Assembly (NCBI GenBank): GCA_035285595.1
Contig: JAYKGV010000030.1
Location: 1 to 7,975, forward strand
Direction: 5' to 3'
DNA from: VGJW01 sp035285595
GTDB lineage: Bacteria; Cyanobacteriota; Sericytochromatia; S15B-MN24; VGJW01
DNA length: 7,975 nucleotides
Position 1 is the first letter of the stretch. Every line of letters begins with the position of its first letter. Below are positions 4,666 through 7,975 of the stretch, piece by piece. The notes under the pieces are model-generated. The model saw only the letters and a program-made list of their open reading frames with translations. It was not told the DNA's origin and made no database searches. A program made the position numbers and the translations under genes.

Positions 4666-7600
4666 GTTTCGACGCGTTCGCGCAACGCGACTCCCGCGCT
4701 GCCTTGACCGAGGAGACCCTGCTCGAGCAAGCGGCCGACCGCTGCGTCAAGCGCGGCCTCGAGCTGGGCCCCGGTTCGGCTGAAGCCCAGGGCTCCGCGT
4801 ACTTCGCCCAGCAAGCGATCGCGATCGAAGCCGTGTCCGTCGGCGAGCACGGCAAGGACCGCAGCCTCGTATTCCCCCGGGGCGATGCGGTCCGCCTTCA
4901 TGGCCGTGTCCGTGCGTCGCCGCGGCACGATCTTCCCGCCCTCGCGCAGCATGAAATCTCCGACCCGTACGAGGCCTCCCTCAAGCAGCAGGCGTTCGAT
5001 GCCTTTGTCTATGCGTGCCCGTATGCGGCTGCCCATGCGACGTTGCCACAGGCCAGCAAGGCGAGAGGCCAGTTCGTCCACGTGAATCGGGGCTTCCTGG
5101 GCGGCAATCTGACGCAAGTGTCCTGCCAGCCATTCGATCGAAGCCTCGAGAATGTCGCCCGCAGGCGGCGGGATGACCTGGTTCGTGGCGAGATAGTCCT
5201 CGAAGACGGGTCGTCGGTAGGTCTTTTCGCGTGGGGACGTCGACGATGAAGGGCGAGGGGCGGAAACGGGCTTCTCGGTAGCCGGAACCTTGACGACCTC
5301 CTCCATCACGGGAGGGGACTGGGGTGCCGTGTCATCCGGTACGGTCGCCCCGACCAAGGCTTCGAGCGCCGCTTCCAGGCGCCGCATCTCGCCCGCACGG
5401 TCCTTGAACCAGTCGGTCGACCAAACCCGCAGGATGCTCCAGCCTCTCGCCTCGAGCAGTTGCTGCCGCAGCCGGTCTCGATCGCGGGCGGTGGGTGCGG
5501 CATGGTAAGTGGCCCCGTCACACTCGACGCCGCAGAGAAAGCGGCCGGGGCGCCGAGGGTCAAGCACGCCCAGATCGATCCGGAAACCCGCGACTCCCAC
5601 CTGAGACACCACGTCGTATCCCAGGCGCGTCAGTTCGCCACGGACGCCTGCCTCGAAGGCATTCTCAGGCAAGGCATCGGCCCGGGCTCCTGGCAAATCC
5701 AACTGGCCGGTGCGTGCGAAGTGCAGGAAGGTCCTGAGCAGCCGCGGGCCATCGGACTGGGCGGTCCCCGGTCGCAGGTCCTCGGCCTGGATGGAGGCAT
5801 AAATGGCCATCCTGCGGCGCGCCCGGGAGGCCAGGACATTCAGGCGGCGCCAGCCTTGGTCCTGGTTCAGGGGCCCGAAGAACTGATGGATCCGGCCTTG
5901 GCTGTTGCGGCCATAGGCGACGGAGATCAGGATGACGTCACGCTCGTCACCCTGGATGCTCTCGAGGTGCTTGACGAAAAAGGGCTCCGGTCGTTCACGG
6001 GAGAAGAGCGGTTCAAGGTCGGGTGCTTCTCGCCGCAGGCGTTCGACCTCGTCCAGGATCAACTGCTGCTGGGCCTGGTTGAAGGTTCCCACACCGAGGG
6101 ATTGGCCCGGGTGGCGGCGAAAGTGTTCCAGCACGGCCTCGGCGACGGCTCTGGCCTCGCGGGGGTTGCGTCCCTGTCCTTCGTAGAGGCCGTCCTTCAC
6201 CAGGTGGAAAGAGACGCCCAAGTCCTCGGACGGCGGCTGGGGCGACGGCGGAGTCAGCAACTCGCCGTCGTAGCACTGTACGTTCGAGTACTGGATGAGC
6301 GAGGGATGCTGGCTCCGATAGTGCCACTTGAGGCGGCAAAAGGGGATGCCGGCCGTCATGTATTCCTCAAGGACGCTTTCGGTCGTCTCGAGCAAGGGCT
6401 CGCCATCTTCGTCCCGGGGGACTTCCTCGTCGAGGGCCATCTGGAAGAAGTTGGTGGGCGGCAACTGTCGAGGGTCGCCCACGACAACCAGCTGCTTGCC
6501 GCGCGCAAGGGCCCCGATGGCATCTTGGGTCGGCAACTGCGAGGCCTCGTCGAAGACGACGAGGTCGAAGGGCTCAAGGTCGGCGGGCAAGAACTGTGCC
6601 ACGGTCATCGGGCTCATGAGGAGGCAGGGTTTGATGGTCCGGATGGCACGGCCGGCCTTGCGCATGGTTTCACGCAAGGGACGGTGGGCGCGCAGGCGAT
6701 TGATCTCGCGCCGCAGGACCTGAAGCTCGCCTTGCAGGCTCGGATCTCGAAGGGCTTCCTGGAGGCGGAGACGATGGGCGGCGACGATCCGGGCGCGGTT
6801 TTCGACGAGGGTCTGTCGATCGAGCGTCTGGAAGGTTCCGATGTCCTGTTCGTGCAGCGTACCGCGGAAGCTTGCGAGGGCCGGACGAGCGGCGACCAGG
6901 GCGTCAAGGCGTTCGAGGGCCGCGGCGCGGACGAAAGCTTCGGCGGCGGCCCTCGCCTCGAGGATGCCGTCGTCCACGGCCTTGAGGATGCGTCGACCTT
7001 CGCTGGCGAGGACCTGCCGCCGGGTGCCTTCCCAGGCGGCCCATTTCGGTCCTTCGCCCAATCGGGCCTGCATGGCCTCGACACGAGCGGCCGTTTCGGA
7101 GAGGGTGAGGGTCTCGAGGTATCCTGGAGGCCAGGCTACGGCTTCTTCGAGGGCCTTCGTCGTCCCACGCAGCGCCTCCAGGTGTTGCCCGAGGTCTCGC
7201 AGGTCGTCCACTTCCGGGTGAGCCGAAGACGCGACCTGCGCGAGGGGGGCCTCTGTCAGCTTATGGCGCACGCACATGGCCCGGAAGGCTGTCATCCAGT
7301 CCATGGCCCGGGCCAAGCCCTCGGGATCGGTTTCCGGGCCCTTCCAGAGCCTGCCGAAAACCTGCCGGGCCTCGCCGTCCAAGGCTTCCACGCCTGACAG
7401 CGCCTCACGCCACGCCAGCACGGCCTCGAGGCGCTCCGCAAGCCGATCGGCCGTCAAGGAGTCGTTGTCGTCGCCCCACCAGCGCTGCAATTGCCGGACC
7501 CTGCCATCAAGCAGGACGCCGAGGCCCCACAAACGCTTGCGAGCTCTGCGGACGGCTTCGAGATCCGCTTCCAACTCCGCAAGGGCGGGCCTGCTGCAGC

Positions 7601-7975
7601 GGTCCCAGCGGCTCTCGCTCCACGGTGCCAGGGCCGCGCGGCGTTCGCGCAGCCGTCCGAGTGCGGCCACGACCGCCGTCGCGGCCGGAGGCGGGGCGTG
7701 CCAGGCTTCGTGATCGAGCATCGGCAGGCCTGGCGCCTCGGCCAGCAACTCACCCAGGCCGGCGGCCATGGCCAGATCACCCGCGGTGGCCAGCTCGGGC
7801 AGTCCATAGGTTGCTGCAACGCGGGTCGCTGCGACTCGGGCCGCCTCGAGCACCTGGCGCAACCGGGAGCATGCGTCGTCGATGTGCAGGCTGCGATCCT
7901 CGGTCAACAGCGTCAAGCCGCAGCCTCGCCAGGGATGCCCGCTGACCGAGCCCAGTTCACGGCCGGTTTGTCCCA
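4650..7975 (-). CDS. Large superfamily 1 helicase-nuclease fusion (DUF4011/DUF3320-type), 5'-truncated by window edge
   Basis: The frame is open to the right edge, so only the last 1107 residues are seen; a TTG at 7916 is not the true start. Positions below count from that TTG. The segment HPWRG just upstream and the coiled-coil-rich 1-430 region match the insert after motif I in DUF4011-type helicases; Walker A should lie beyond the edge. Then come MSPMTVAQFLP (434-444), FDEASQ (455-460, Walker B), GDPRQLPP (480-487, motif III), HYRS (532-535, motif IV), ESIQGDERDVILIS (652-665, motif V) and RRLNVLASRARRR (690-702, motif VI). A nuclease domain follows (about 753-838), then a Pro/Ser/Thr linker (860-900) and a DUF3320-like tail (about 920-1085). 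It probably moves along and cuts nucleic acid using ATP. DNA repair or phage defence are both possible. Confidence 0.9.
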   Translation of the reverse strand, partial: GQTGRELGSVSGHPWRGCGLTLLTEDRSLHIDDACSRLRQVLEAARVAATRVAATYGLPELATAGDLAMAAGLGELLAEAPGLPMLDHEAWHAPPPAATAVVAALGRLRERRAALAPWSESRWDRCSRPALAELEADLEAVRRARKRLWGLGVLLDGRVRQLQRWWGDDNDSLTADRLAERLEAVLAWREALSGVEALDGEARQVFGRLWKGPETDPEGLARAMDWMTAFRAMCVRHKLTEAPLAQVASSAHPEVDDLRDLGQHLEALRGTTKALEEAVAWPPGYLETLTLSETAARVEAMQARLGEGPKWAAWEGTRRQVLASEGRRILKAVDDGILEARAAAEAFVRAAALERLDALVAARPALASFRGTLHEQDIGTFQTLDRQTLVENRARIVAAHRLRLQEALRDPSLQGELQVLRREINRLRAHRPLRETMRKAGRAIRTIKPCLLMSPMTVAQFLPADLEPFDLVVFDEASQLPTQDAIGALARGKQLVVVGDPRQLPPTNFFQMALDEEVPRDEDGEPLLETTESVLEEYMTAGIPFCRLKWHYRSQHPSLIQYSNVQCYDGELLTPPSPQPPSEDLGVSFHLVKDGLYEGQGRNPREARAVAEAVLEHFRRHPGQSLGVGTFNQAQQQLILDEVERLRREAPDLEPLFSRERPEPFFVKHLESIQGDERDVILISVAYGRNSQGRIHQFFGPLNQDQGWRRLNVLASRARRRMAIYASIQAEDLRPGTAQSDGPRLLRTFLHFARTGQLDLPGARADALPENAFEAGVRGELTRLGYDVVSQVGVAGFRIDLGVLDPRRPGRFLCGVECDGATYHAAPTARDRDRLRQQLLEARGWSILRVWSTDWFKDRAGEMRRLEAALEALVGATVPDDTAPQSPPVMEEVVKVPATEKPVSAPRPSSSTSPREKTYRRPVFEDYLATNQVIPPPAGDILEASIEWLAGHLRQIAAQEAPIHVDELASRLAGLWQRRMGSRIRARIDKGIERLLLEGGLVRVGDFMLREGGKIVPRRRTDTAMKADRIAPGEYEAAVLAVLADGHGFDRDRLLGEVRGALGFSRTGAQLEAALDAAVGRLLEQGLLGQGSAGVALRERVETYSGT
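4662..5159 (-). other. DUF3320-like C-terminal domain of the helicase
   Basis: Residues about 920-1085 show the DUF3320 pattern: EAPIHVDELASRLAGLWQ, GSRIRARIDKGIERLL, a short strand pair VRVGDFMLREGG, then IAPGEYEAAVLAVLADG and a LGFSRTG helix. The spacing and repeated helix-turn-helix look suggest tandem winged-helix-like units, possibly for nucleic-acid or partner binding. That structural reading is inference. Confidence 0.65.
5409..5657 (-). other. MTES_1575/Vsr-like nuclease domain within the helicase gene
   Basis: This part of the helicase reads AFEAGVRGEL (Glu755), then GFRIDLGV (Asp781), VECDGATYH (Glu798, Asp800, His805), RDRDRLRQ (811-818) and a W-x-I-x-RVWSTDW ending (numbered from the TTG at 7916). 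The order Glu...Asp...Glu-x-Asp-Gly-x-x-x-His followed by R-D-R-x-R is the signature of the REase_MTES_1575/very-short-patch-repair-like branch of the PD-(D/E)XK nucleases. All the expected catalytic residues are present, so it should be active. Confidence 0.85.

Noticed and set aside
5460..7397. 645-codon plus-strand open frame opposite the helicase
   Set aside because: It lies wholly antisense to a gene with recognised helicase and nuclease motifs, its translation shows no domain, and long antisense frames are expected in GC-rich DNA.
7914..7916. TTG at 7916 as the helicase start codon
   Set aside because: The frame stays open for 19 more codons to the window edge with family-like sequence (HPWRG), and motif I has not yet appeared, so the gene continues beyond the window.

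Overview
The window is about 8 kb of GC-rich bacterial chromosome. It holds six protein-coding genes plus the first 25 codons of a seventh at the left edge. Codons strongly favour G or C in the third position, genes are tightly packed, and several stop codons overlap. Signal peptides and a lipoprotein signal point to a bacterium with an envelope, but nothing here fixes the phylum. A deep-branching GC-rich lineage (for example relatives of Cyanobacteria, Myxococcota or Chloroflexota) is a guess only. I see no rRNA, tRNA, insertion sequence, CRISPR array or attachment site, and no gene-free stretch longer than about 150 bases.

Layout. (1) Left edge, minus strand: the start of a probable succinate dehydrogenase cytochrome b subunit. 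(2) Plus strand, about 225-2311: a serine hydrolase of the class A beta-lactamase fold, then 38 bases later a short-chain dehydrogenase/reductase, probably one transcript. (3) Minus strand, 3914-2308: a two-gene unit in which a DUF4331-like domain appears to be divided between a secreted protein and a following lipoprotein. The lipoprotein also carries a 21-triplet collagen-like Gly-X-Y tract. The two genes are joined by an ATGA overlap. (4) Plus strand, 4060-4665: a small, possibly cysteine-hydrolase-like protein with a disordered N-terminus. (5) Minus strand, 7975-4650: the C-terminal 1107 residues of a very large superfamily 1 helicase fused to a Vsr/MTES_1575-type nuclease domain and a DUF3320-like domain. 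Its N-terminus, including Walker A, lies beyond the right edge.

The most novel-looking element is the split DUF4331 pair. The first protein stops where canonical DUF4331 proteins reach their middle. The second begins with its own strong Shine-Dalgarno, a lipoprotein signal and a collagen-like stalk, then resumes the DUF4331 pattern and ends in the typical FPYLAPP tail. This reads as an organised two-subunit envelope protein rather than a broken gene. The helicase-nuclease is the other item of interest. Such fusions resemble nucleic-acid processing or defence proteins, but its neighbours do not form an obvious defence island.
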